37,704 nt of DNA from Alistipes sp. (GTDB lineage Bacteria > Bacteroidota > Bacteroidia > Bacteroidales > Rikenellaceae): positions 1 to 37,704 of the forward strand of contig JAGBVG010000014.1 of NCBI GenBank assembly GCA_017630455.1, in the 5' to 3' direction. Shown here one piece after another: positions 26,221 through 34,138 of the stretch. A program made the position numbers and the translations under genes. Numbering within the stretch: the stretch's first letter is position 1; every line of letters begins with the position of its first letter. Below the pieces are notes generated by a model. That model had not been told where the DNA came from. It saw only the letters and a program-made list of their open reading frames with translations, and made no database searches.

Positions 26221-27618
26221 ATGAAATTACGACATATCTTTTCTATTTTTGTGCTCTTCGCTGCGCTGATGTTTGTATCGGCACTCAATGCCGATTGCTA
26301 TGCGCAGCGTCATAACCGTAGGGTTAAGAAGGTCTATACATCACCAGAAACCATTAAAGCACAGCAGGATAGCCTTAAGCGAGACTCGATTATAGTAGCT
26401 GCAGGAGCTGTGGATGAGGAGCCTACGGAGGTAAAGCCCCGCGGCAACACCTTGCAGCAGATAGACTCGGTGCTTGCGATGTGGCGCGCCACAACTACCG
26501 TAGAGGCATACGAGAACTATTTTAACCGCTACGTTGCCGTGTGTGAGCGTATAGACAGCGCGGCGACAACCACCAACATCGACTCGATATATGTCGAGCG
26601 TCTCAATGCGCTGCTATCGCCAGTGCCACTGCAGTACAACCACGAGGTGCGAGCGGCTATTAATCGCTACACCACCAAGGAGTTCGCGCCGATGATGGGA
26701 TACGCCTACTACTACTTCCCGATGATCGAGGAGGAGCTTATACGCGCTGGATTGCCTGTCGAGTTACGCGCATTGGCAATCATCGAGTCGGGACTCAATC
26801 CACTGGCAACATCGCGTATGGGCGCGAAGGGTCTCTGGCAGTTTATGCCATCAACAGGCAAGGAGTATGGTCTCGAGATCAACTCGCTGATAGACGAGCG
26901 TTGCAACCCTCGCCTTGCAACACGTGCGGCGTGTCAGTATCTAAAAAATATGTATAATGTCTATGGTGACTGGACCTTAGCCATCGCTTCATATAACTGC
27001 GGTCCAGGCAATGTAAATAAGGCTATTATACGTGCTGGAGGTAACCCAAGGGATTACCACGGTTCTTTCTGGGATGTCTACTCAGGCCTACCTCGCGAGA
27101 CACGTAGCTACGTGCCGCTATTTATGGGTGCAACATACGCCTTCGCCTACCACAAGAAGCATAATATGGAGCTCCCCGTGCCACCTATGCCTCTTGCTGT
27201 GGATACCGTGATGATCGACCGCCCTATGCACCTCGAGCAGATCTCTTCGACCATTGATATAAGCCTCGAACTACTCCAGATGCTCAACCCAGAGTATCGC
27301 CTCTCGATTATCCCGGCAACAACCAAGCAGTATCCACTGACACTGCCTACAGAGTGCATCACGGAGTTTATCATCAACCAAGACTCTATATTTGCCAAGG
27401 ATAGCCTCTACCTCAAGGAGTATGTCATCCACGCCAATATAGAGAAAAAGCGTCACGAAGCACCTCCTGCGACATATCACACCGTCAAGAAGGGTGACAC
27501 GCTGGGGGCCATTGCACGCAAGTATGGTCGCACCGTGAAGCAGCTTATGCAGTGGAATAACCTCAAGAATGCCAATTCATTGCGCATAGGCCAGCGTCTG
27601 CGTGTCAGCGCACAATAA
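26221..27618 (+). CDS. Membrane-bound lytic murein transglycosylase (MltD-like) with LysM
   Basis: Cleaves peptidoglycan glycan strands in the periplasm. 465 residues with a signal peptide (about 1-28). The SLT (family 1, MltD-like) domain has the catalytic glutamate Glu189 in 'ALAIIESGLNPLATS', then 'GAKGLWQFMPSTGKEYGL' and 'LAIASYNCGPGNVNKAI'. One C-terminal LysM domain (about 421-465, 'YHTVKKGDTLGAIARKYGRT') binds peptidoglycan. It is in tandem with the DUF5683 gene upstream and mnmE downstream (13 nt). Confidence 0.94.
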   Translation: MKLRHIFSIFVLFAALMFVSALNADCYAQRHNRRVKKVYTSPETIKAQQDSLKRDSIIVAAGAVDEEPTEVKPRGNTLQQIDSVLAMWRATTTVEAYENYFNRYVAVCERIDSAATTTNIDSIYVERLNALLSPVPLQYNHEVRAAINRYTTKEFAPMMGYAYYYFPMIEEELIRAGLPVELRALAIIESGLNPLATSRMGAKGLWQFMPSTGKEYGLEINSLIDERCNPRLATRAACQYLKNMYNVYGDWTLAIASYNCGPGNVNKAIIRAGGNPRDYHGSFWDVYSGLPRETRSYVPLFMGATYAFAYHKKHNMELPVPPMPLAVDTVMIDRPMHLEQISSTIDISLELLQMLNPEYRLSIIPATTKQYPLTLPTECITEFIINQDSIFAKDSLYLKEYVIHANIEKKRHEAPPATYHTVKKGDTLGAIARKYGRTVKQLMQWNNLKNANSLRIGQRLRVSAQ

Positions 27619-27631
27619 CAGATAGCAAACG

Positions 27632-28987
27632 ATGTCTATATACCATCACGATACCGACACTACAATCATCGCCCCTGCAACAGCCGCAGGTGGCGCAGTA
27701 GTCGTCGTTCGCATAAGTGGCCCAGATGCCATACCTATCGCCGATAAACTATTCCGTGGTCGCACCCAACTCGCAGATGCTAAGGGATATACGCTCCACT
27801 ATGGAGATATTGTATACCCTACTGGCGAGCCACTGGACGATGTTATCGTGGCACTCTTCCGCGCTCCACACTCCTATACCGAAGAGGATAGCGTGGAGAT
27901 CACGATTCACGGCTCTGAGTATATCACATCTGAACTTCTGCGACTGGCCATAGGCTACGGCGCGACGATGGCAACACCTGGCGAGTTTACACGCAGAGCA
28001 TTCCTCGCAGGAAAGATGGATCTCAGCCGTGCCGAGGCTGTTGCAGATATCATAGCATCTGACTCACAGTGGTCTCACAATGTGGCACGTACGCAGATGC
28101 GTGGCAAATACTCTGAGCGTCTGGGGGTAATGCGCCAGTCATTGTTAAAGCTCTGCTCGCTACTGGAGCTCGAGCTCGACTTCTCGGAGGAGGATGTGGA
28201 GTTTGCCAACCGCAGCGAACTCCGAGATATGCTAAAATCTATCAAATCGGAAGTCGAACAACTGAGATCATCTTTTGCTTTAGGTAATGTGCTTAAAAAC
28301 GGTGTTACCGTGGCGATTATCGGAGAACCTAATGTCGGCAAAAGCACGCTTCTCAACGCCCTTATAGAGGATGATCGCGCTATGGTTTCGGATATAGCTG
28401 GCACCACGCGCGATACCATTGAGGCCACGACAACTATCGACGGCATCCGCTATCGCTTTGTAGACACAGCAGGTCTACGCACCACGGAGGACAAGCTTGA
28501 GCAGATGGGTATCGACCGCACATATCGCGCTATTGAGAACGCTCAAATTATACTCCACATAGCCGCTGCCGACAACCCGTTTTTTGACAAAGTATCGGTA
28601 GATATGCAACAGAAATATATTCGGGTTATCAATAAGATAGATAAGCTTATATCAACCGACAATATAGATAGTGATACTACATTGATGATATCTGCTAAGG
28701 AGGGTATTGGCATCGATGCACTACGCACCGCACTGCGCGAATGCACCGACACAAGCCATATAAACAGCAGCTCGATTGTCGTCACAAATATGCGCCACTA
28801 CGCCGCATTGGAGCGTGCTGCGGAGAGTATCGGCATGGCATTAACAGCGATGGATAACGACCTCCCATCCGACTTACTGAGCGAAGATATCCGCCAAACC
28901 CTACACCACTTAGGCGAAATCACCGGCGACATCACCTCCGACGACATCCTCCACACCATCTTCTCCACATTCTGCATCGGAAAGTAA
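27632..28987 (+). CDS. mnmE: tRNA modification GTPase MnmE (TrmE)
   Basis: With MnmG makes the 5-carboxymethylaminomethyl group on wobble uridine of certain tRNAs. 451 residues. An N-terminal formyl-THF-binding domain ('IAPATAAGGAVVVVRISGP', 'PGEFTRRAFLAGKMDLSRAE') precedes the G domain: G1 GEPNVGKST (231-239), G3 DTAG (278-281), G4 NKID (334-337). The C-terminal catalytic motif FCIGK (447-451) is intact. The 3' end is the attachment site of the adjoining island: integration recreated the last codons, so the gene remains whole. Confidence 0.96.
   Translation: MSIYHHDTDTTIIAPATAAGGAVVVVRISGPDAIPIADKLFRGRTQLADAKGYTLHYGDIVYPTGEPLDDVIVALFRAPHSYTEEDSVEITIHGSEYITSELLRLAIGYGATMATPGEFTRRAFLAGKMDLSRAEAVADIIASDSQWSHNVARTQMRGKYSERLGVMRQSLLKLCSLLELELDFSEEDVEFANRSELRDMLKSIKSEVEQLRSSFALGNVLKNGVTVAIIGEPNVGKSTLLNALIEDDRAMVSDIAGTTRDTIEATTTIDGIRYRFVDTAGLRTTEDKLEQMGIDRTYRAIENAQIILHIAAADNPFFDKVSVDMQQKYIRVINKIDKLISTDNIDSDTTLMISAKEGIGIDALRTALRECTDTSHINSSSIVVTNMRHYAALERAAESIGMALTAMDNDLPSDLLSEDIRQTLHHLGEITGDITSDDILHTIFSTFCIGK
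28970..28987 (+). other. Predicted attL of the genomic island (3' end of mnmE)
   Basis: The last 18 bases of mnmE read TTCTGCATCGGAAAGTAA. From memory, the att core of Salmonella genomic island 1, also at the 3' end of this gene, is TTCTGTATTGGKAAGTAA, so about 15 of 18 positions agree. A tyrosine recombinase lies 1.2 kb downstream. No second copy is in the window, so attR must lie beyond 37704. Confidence 0.65.
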
Positions 28988-29028
28988 GTAGTTGATTACA
29001 TATAATTAAAATCAATCATAACTAATTG

Positions 29029-29057
29029 AAATAGCACTCTTTACGGGTGCTATTTTT
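29029..29057 (+). terminator. Terminator at the island's left edge
   Basis: AAATAGCAC pairs with GTGCTATTT (9 bp) around TCTTTACGG and ends in a T5 tract. It ends the mnmE transcript inside the island. Confidence 0.7.
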
Positions 29058-29070
29058 GTTTGCACAAGCA

Positions 29071-29200
29071 TCGTTGTTAATCGTTGCTAAGCCTTTTTAC
29101 GCCTGTTTTTGTACCTCCTGTGTACCTCGCAAACCGAAGTGCGAAATTTCATTGGTCAGATGACGGAGAAGTTGGTACGCATTGGTACGCTGTGGTACGC
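29071..29200. repeat. Three clusters of helically phased short repeats near attL
   Basis: TCGTTGYTAA occurs twice in exact tandem (29071-29090, 10-bp period). GTACCTC occurs at 29111 and 29122 (11-bp period). TKGGTACGC occurs three times at a 10-bp period (29171-29200), with its GGTAC core opposite in orientation to the GTACC pair. Spacing of one helical turn puts all copies of a cluster on one face of the DNA, as for arm-type integrase or excisionase sites. They lie upstream of the four-HTH gene and may also control it. Confidence 0.6.
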
Positions 29201-29237
29201 AATGAAACAGATTTGGCGAACTAAAAAGAGAATTAAA

Positions 29238-30131
29238 ATGGCTAGTAACATTGACATTCAGAAAAAATGCGAGTGGTGCGGTGTGATTTTTACCGCACAC
29301 AAGACCTCTACTGCCTACTGTTCTCACAGATGTGCAAACCTTGCATACAAGGAGAGAGTAAGGAAAAAGAGAGTACAAGAGTTTCAACTAAAATTTGATG
29401 AGGAAGCAAAACCTCATTCAGAAAAGGAGTTCTTAACACCAACCGAAGTGTCGGCATTTTTAGGTGTCGGGAGAACTTCAATCTACCGCTATATTAGGTA
29501 TGGCAAAATTAAGGCTGTTAGATTTGATGGTAAAACACTCATAAGGCGATCAGACATAGATAAGATGTTTGACTATTTCACTGTGAGTGAAAAGAACAAG
29601 CCAAAAGAAAAAGTCCCCATCACCGACTTCTACACCACTGCCGAGATTAAAGAGAAATATGGCGTTAAGGAATCGTGGATTTATGAGATTGCGAAGGAGC
29701 ATAATATCCCTCGCACATTTAATCGTGGCAGAACCTATTGGAGCAAGAAACATATCGACTCCTACTTTGCCAAGAAAGCTCCTGATGCGAGCATTACCGA
29801 ATGGTACAGCGTGGCGGAGTTACAGGAGAAGTTCGGTATGACGCTATCGGCAATCTACACCTTTGTATATAAGAATGTAATTCCCAAACGCAAGGAGGGC
29901 AAGATGGTCTATTACTCGAAAAAGCATTTCGATATAGCCAAAGGTATTGCCACGCCCGAAGAGCCCCAATACTACACCATACCCGAAGCGATGGAGAAAT
30001 ACGACCTCACACGCGACCAGCTCTACCACTATGTGAAGTATCACAACATCACTCGCATCAAGGTTGGCAAGTACACCAAGATTCTGCGCTCCGAGCTCGA
30101 CAAATTCTTTGAGCCACCGAAGATTGAGTAA
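29238..30131 (+). CDS. Zinc-finger protein with four tandem excisionase/MerR-like HTH domains
   Basis: 297 residues from ATG 29238; the longer frame from TTG 29109 runs through the repeat array and is unlikely. A zinc-ribbon-like knuckle has Cys11, Cys14, Cys28 and Cys32 ('CEWCG', 'YCSHRC'). Four HTH_17-like units follow: 66-111 ('LTPTEVSAFLGVGRTSIYRY'), 131-177 ('FYTTAEIKEKYGVKESWIYE'), 189-234 ('WYSVAELQEKFGMTLSAIYT') and 245-291 ('YYTIPEAMEKYDLTRDQLYH'). Each ends in the small wing typical of excisionases. It is next to the integrase gene (83 nt), so it is probably the recombination directionality factor or repressor of the island, binding several adjacent sites at once. Confidence 0.82.
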   Translation: MASNIDIQKKCEWCGVIFTAHKTSTAYCSHRCANLAYKERVRKKRVQEFQLKFDEEAKPHSEKEFLTPTEVSAFLGVGRTSIYRYIRYGKIKAVRFDGKTLIRRSDIDKMFDYFTVSEKNKPKEKVPITDFYTTAEIKEKYGVKESWIYEIAKEHNIPRTFNRGRTYWSKKHIDSYFAKKAPDASITEWYSVAELQEKFGMTLSAIYTFVYKNVIPKRKEGKMVYYSKKHFDIAKGIATPEEPQYYTIPEAMEKYDLTRDQLYHYVKYHNITRIKVGKYTKILRSELDKFFEPPKIE

Positions 30132-30139
30132 AGTTACTT

Positions 30140-30161
30140 GATGGTGATTGATACCACCATC
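30140..30161. other. Small hairpin between the HTH and integrase genes
   Basis: GATGGTG pairs with CACCATC (7 bp) around an 8-nt loop. There is no T tract, so it is either a weak attenuating structure or an operator dyad. Confidence 0.35.
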
Positions 30162-30214
30162 GGAACACCACTTTAATTTGCAACAAAAAATATAAACAAT
30201 TAATATATAAGACT

Positions 30215-31321
30215 ATGACACTAACTTGCACAAATGTAACCTTGCGTCAAAAAGCGTTACGCAATGACCGAATTTCACTCTATTTGGATTACTATCCAGC
30301 AATTCGTAATCCCTACACGATGAAGATGAGTCGCCGAGAGTTCCTCGGCATCTACCTCTATGCCAAGCCTCGCAACGAGCAGCAACGAATGTTCAATCAA
30401 GAGATGCTCAACAAAGCCGAAGCGATACGCTGTATTCGTGTTCAGTCGCTCATCAACGAGGAGTTCGGATTCCTCGACAAGAACAAACAGAAGGTCGATT
30501 TTCTCGCCTACTTCCGAGCAAAGGCACGCGAGCGATACGAAAAGTGGGATTGCGTTTGCAACCATTTCGAGAAGTTCTGTGGTGGAAAATGTACCTTCGG
30601 AGATATTACCGTTGAGTTGTGCGAAAAGTTTAGAGATTATCTATTGAAATGCAAACAGATACATCACCCCAACTCATATATCAGTCGAAATTCGGCAGCT
30701 GGATATTATTCCACTTTCCGCGCCCTGTTGAAGATTGCCTACAAGGAGAAGATGTTGCGCGAAAACCTCAATGACTTTCTTGAGAAAATCGAGTGGAAAG
30801 AGGTAAAAAAAGAGTATTTGACACTTGACGAGGTAAAGCAACTCGCCGCCACCCCTTGCCGTATTCCAGTGCTAAAACAAGCATCACTCTTCGCCTGTAT
30901 GACGGGACTTCGCATCAGCGATATACTCAAGTTGCAGTGGAGCGACTTTGAGATGGGACCCGACCAAGGCTACTATATCCGCATCTGCACCGAGAAAACC
31001 GAGACCGAGGCGACACTACCCATCAGCCACGAAGCATTGGAACTATGCGGCGACTGGGGCAAAGGATTGGTGTTCAAAGGACTCACCCGCGCAATGACAC
31101 ACCACCCACTAAAACAATGGATTTCCGAGGCTGGAATAAAGAAGAAGATAACTTTCCATTGCTTCAGGCACAGCTACGCGGTCATCCAAATCTCCTTAGG
31201 CACAGATATTTACACCGTATCGAAGATGCTTACGCATAAAAATGTAACCACCACTCAGATTTATGCCGACCTCGTTAACTCCAAGAAACGCGAAACTGCC
31301 AACAAGATTTCACTGAAATAA
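30215..31321 (+). CDS. int: Tyrosine recombinase (island integrase)
   Basis: 368 residues. The N-terminal arm-DNA-binding domain of the Bacteroidetes type ('NDRISLYLDYYPAIRNPYT', about 1-75) is followed by a SAM-like core-binding domain (about 95-190) and a catalytic domain with Arg233 (TGLRISD), Lys261 (TEKT), His315 and Arg318 (HCFRHSY), His341 (LTHKNV) and nucleophile Tyr350 (TTQIYADL): the complete set. It should integrate and excise the island at the mnmE 3' end. It follows the multi-HTH gene on the same strand and is convergent with the RES gene, with a strong shared terminator. Confidence 0.95.
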   Translation: MTLTCTNVTLRQKALRNDRISLYLDYYPAIRNPYTMKMSRREFLGIYLYAKPRNEQQRMFNQEMLNKAEAIRCIRVQSLINEEFGFLDKNKQKVDFLAYFRAKARERYEKWDCVCNHFEKFCGGKCTFGDITVELCEKFRDYLLKCKQIHHPNSYISRNSAAGYYSTFRALLKIAYKEKMLRENLNDFLEKIEWKEVKKEYLTLDEVKQLAATPCRIPVLKQASLFACMTGLRISDILKLQWSDFEMGPDQGYYIRICTEKTETEATLPISHEALELCGDWGKGLVFKGLTRAMTHHPLKQWISEAGIKKKITFHCFRHSYAVIQISLGTDIYTVSKMLTHKNVTTTQIYADLVNSKKRETANKISLK

Positions 31322-31326
31322 AACGA

Positions 31327-31364
31327 TATAATCCGTAGTTTATATCAATAGACTACGGATTATA
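31327..31364. terminator. Bidirectional terminator between int and the RES gene
   Basis: TATAATCCGTAGT pairs with ACTACGGATTATA (13 bp, perfect) with a 12-nt loop. The right arm overlaps the RES gene's stop codon region. Confidence 0.8.
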
Positions 31365-32546
31365 CTCTTCAATAGTAAATGGTGCACTTGAGCGTACAGG
31401 TACATTCGTTGTTGCTCCTACGACATTAGGTAATGAAATTCCTTTTGCTGGGCATCCAATTACAATATGTGGCAATGTTTCAAATTGATTATTTTTTAGT
31501 TTATCCTCAAGATATCCCATCTTTGATTGATCATATTGTTCTCGCAATATTTCTTCTTCCGTTTTTTCTTTACCTACCTTCTTCCAAAACATACGTGTTG
31601 TATTCTCCTTTAATGACTCATATTCATAACAAGAAGGCTTTGATATTTCAAATAATGATGCCAAACAATAGCAGTAATGGGAGGGATTATTACTTTCAAT
31701 AACAGGGAGTACGATATTCTCTAAAAACTTTTTACCATATGGGAAATCATTACTTATATGAGTAGATGTATATATAACACCCCAAATTACATCTGGGTCA
31801 ATTGCACTTTTTTCATGTTGTGTAATTTTCCTATTATTGCTAATTATAGTTTCCACAAGCATTTGTGGTATTATGTATTCTGGCTTAAAAACATCAGAAG
31901 AGTTTTTAACTACAAAACTACACGCTAACATCAACGGAACTCGTTTAATTGTTTGAATAAATTTTTCGGGGGAATAGTCCGAATCATTAGGGACTCTCAT
32001 ATCGAATACCTTGAAGGTGTATTTTACTTTGTATGCTGAAAACATTAAATTATTGAAAACTGGTCTCCTCATCTCTTCCCAACAAGAGTAAACACTATTA
32101 CCGAGGTATAGACAAGGGTATCCAGGACTACTATACCTTTGTGTACTAACAATTCCTCTTTTATTTAATGGAATATGAAACATATCCTTAATTGAAAAGT
32201 CAACACCAATCTTACGCTCACGTGCCCTATAATAAAACTCATCAGGATTGACATCTATACAACCAATACTAGAAAACAGGCCGTCTCTTTCTGTATTACC
32301 ATTCAATATCGTACTAAACAACACAAATGCATCTCCCTTACGACCATCATAGTACAAGTTGACAACATCTATAAGCGAACCACATAGATTTTTGACATTA
32401 TCTAATACAGCTGTATCAACTCCATCTAAACAAGAAACTATATCAATATACTTAGCAAAGACATTCTTAATATCTTGCAAAAAATCTTCTACCCATCTGC
32501 AAGGGAACATTGCATCAATCTCCCTTTTGAAATCTTCTATATTCAT
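31353..32546 (-). CDS. RES-domain protein (predicted NAD+-consuming effector)
   Basis: 397 residues. The N-terminal ~100 residues are helical and resemble the extra N-terminal domain, sometimes HEPN-like, fused to some RES proteins. The RES core begins at 'EFYYRARE' (Arg107, Arg109) and continues 'NKRGIVSTQRYSSPGYPCLY' then 'LGNSVYSCWEEMR' (Glu158), matching the conserved Arg/Tyr/Glu pattern. Characterised RES toxins such as MbcT and Res hydrolyse or phosphorolyse NAD+ and are paired with Xre-type antitoxins. No Xre-RES antitoxin gene is adjacent, so this may be a stand-alone defence effector, or it may be inactive. ATG 32546 is chosen because a TAAATTTG box lies just upstream and covers part of the longer frame opening at 32582. 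Confidence 0.78.
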   Translation of the reverse strand: MNIEDFKREIDAMFPCRWVEDFLQDIKNVFAKYIDIVSCLDGVDTAVLDNVKNLCGSLIDVVNLYYDGRKGDAFVLFSTILNGNTERDGLFSSIGCIDVNPDEFYYRARERKIGVDFSIKDMFHIPLNKRGIVSTQRYSSPGYPCLYLGNSVYSCWEEMRRPVFNNLMFSAYKVKYTFKVFDMRVPNDSDYSPEKFIQTIKRVPLMLACSFVVKNSSDVFKPEYIIPQMLVETIISNNRKITQHEKSAIDPDVIWGVIYTSTHISNDFPYGKKFLENIVLPVIESNNPSHYCYCLASLFEISKPSCYEYESLKENTTRMFWKKVGKEKTEEEILREQYDQSKMGYLEDKLKNNQFETLPHIVIGCPAKGISLPNVVGATTNVPVRSSAPFTIEEYNP

Positions 32547-32569
32547 ATCTCTTTCACTATTTAGCACCC

Positions 32570-32577
32570 CAAATTTA
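32570..32577 (-). promoter_or_regulatory. Promoter (-7 box) of the RES gene
   Basis: TAAATTTG on the minus strand, 23 nt upstream of ATG 32546. It matches TAnnTTTG; the -33 element is weak. Confidence 0.4.
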
Positions 32578-32633
32578 CACATTATTTAGCATATTCACTA
32601 TAATAAGTAGGGAGAAAACGCCATAATTACTAT

Positions 32634-32668
32634 CTGCATCATTCAGCAATGAGTGGTGCAGATTTTTC
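32634..32668 (+). terminator. Weak hairpin with T tract
   Basis: CTGCA (32634-32638) pairs with TGCAG (32657-32661), with CATT/AATG inside, followed by ATTTTT. It faces the plus strand, where no gene ends, so its role is unclear. Confidence 0.25.
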
Positions 32669-32694
32669 GTTATTTGACATTTATTTGAAATCAG

Positions 32695-33466
32695 CTATGG
32701 CTCAAGTGTAAGTGTAATTGTTCCATCTTTCGCCTCCTTCTGAAAATCCTTAACACATCGCAACCAAGTTATATAATGCTCCTTGTCTATTGCAGCTAAC
32801 TGCGTATCCTTCATATCAGATTCATTCATAAATGTAGTATATAGAACAAGCATTGCATCAATTTTATCTTTATGTCTATCACCATCTTCACTCAAGACAC
32901 CCTCAACAGCGGATCGAGCGAAGCAGAAACCATCTCTAACACGATAACCATATTTTGCTCCTTCACCATATTTCGCTAATCGTTTGTTTATTTCCTCATT
33001 CATTGCAATAGGCATCCCAACTTTATTTCTTGATAAGTACCGACAAGCAATATCATTCGCATTAAGAGATTTATCTTTGAGAATTCTCTCATTATAACGC
33101 TCCAGAAAATGACTTGAGTATGCGTGAATCTGGCGAATAAGCGACAAAGGACTCTCTTGCGTATGCTTATAGCCACCTGCTAACCATTGTAAAACAAATC
33201 GCTTCTTGCCATCAAAAACAATAGAAAAATAATCCACTAATGGTTTTTCTATATACACTCTGCTCTCTGCATAAAAAAAATATGATGTACTTATTATTAG
33301 TGGCAGGAACAGTGTATTCATACCACCTCCAAGATGGAAATTTTCGCTCTTTTTTAAATTCTCTAACAGCCTTTGGACGTAAATATTCTTCCTTTATCTG
33401 CACCTTTTTGAGGTCATTAGCGAGATGGTCGTACATCTCTTTATATGTCATTGTTGGTAGTAGCAT
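32695..33466 (-). pseudogene. Unknown protein gene split by a one-base frameshift at an A8/T8 tract
   Basis: Two overlapping minus-strand frames, 33466-33212 (84 aa) and 33321-32695 (208 aa), join without loss into one 256-residue protein if one base is removed from the A8 run at 33273-33280 (T8 in the mRNA sense). The joint would read '..NNKYIIFFYAESRVYIEK', smoother than either frame's own end or start. The first frame opens at an ATG behind a promoter-like box; the second frame's own start is hydrophobic and unconvincing. The product is charged, with 'SSHFLERYNERIL' and 'FCFARSAVEGVLSEDGDRHK'. I do not recognise the family. This could be a mutation, a sequencing error, a phase-variable tract, or a slippage site that makes the full protein at low level. 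Confidence 0.65.
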
Positions 33467-33491
33467 GTGTTTTCGCCTTGTCTATTTTCTG

Positions 33492-33499
33492 CAAAATTA
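33492..33499 (-). promoter_or_regulatory. Promoter (-7 box) of the split gene
   Basis: TAATTTTG on the minus strand matches TAnnTTTG and lies 25 nt upstream of ATG 33466. It supports transcription of the split gene from the first frame. Confidence 0.4.
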
Positions 33500-33536
33500 C
33501 AATACTATTTTGACAATTTATGACAATAAAATGTAT

Positions 33537-34037
33537 TTAAAAGTCATCCTCTTTGTTCTTGGCATTAAGGTAGAACTCATATAATTTCTTACCAATTTTA
33601 TCTTTCTTGAATTCTCTTTCGTGTTCTATAGGGATTGTTGTTAATCGTACTTTTATAATTCCATCCTTTAATAGTTCAAACTGTTCTGGAGATACTTCAA
33701 ATTGTGCTGTAGATATAATAGATGTAACAGGGATAACCATATTTCCAGAAACTATCCCTGCAGACTCAGTGCCATTGTCAATTAACTCTCCAGAGAACCT
33801 AAGAACATCGCCATTAGCAGTTCTAATCATCATTGTGGATTCCTTCAAAAATTTCATTCTATCCGATTGAACTGTCGCAATGATGTAGAACTTTTCATTT
33901 TGTTTTGCAACACTATATTTCATACTACAACCTTCTGCCGCTAACGCTTTATATGTATAACTTACAGTTTGAGCTGTAACATCATTTATAGCTATAGACA
34001 TAGCACCGATTATAACAAATAGTATCAACCTTTTCAT
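33537..34037 (-). CDS. Secreted protein of unknown function
   Basis: 166 residues with a signal peptide (MKRLILFVIIGAMSIAINDV, then TAQ). The mature part is beta-rich ('YKALAAEGCSMKYSVAKQNE', 'FYIIATVQSDRMKFLKES', 'MMIRTANGDVLRFSG', 'GNMVIPVTSIISTAQFEVSP') and ends in a lysine-rich helix. It has a single cysteine. I do not recognise a family. It may be a periplasmic sensor or a surface protein; nothing around it fixes its role. It is on the same strand as the genes at 34139 and 33466, with gaps of about 100 and 70 nt, so the three could be expressed separately. Confidence 0.75.
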   Translation of the reverse strand: MKRLILFVIIGAMSIAINDVTAQTVSYTYKALAAEGCSMKYSVAKQNEKFYIIATVQSDRMKFLKESTMMIRTANGDVLRFSGELIDNGTESAGIVSGNMVIPVTSIISTAQFEVSPEQFELLKDGIIKVRLTTIPIEHEREFKKDKIGKKLYEFYLNAKNKEDDF

Positions 34038-34138
34038 AGGAATAAATATTATTAATAGTTATTGAGCAGAATTATATCGTAAAGTTAATTAAAATTTATC
34101 AAATTAAGGTGACATAACTAAGATATTTATAATGTTAT

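Noticed and set aside
29109-29237. Longer start (TTG) of the four-HTH protein
   Set aside because: The extension would translate the phased repeat array, and the zinc-knuckle domain begins right after ATG 29238.
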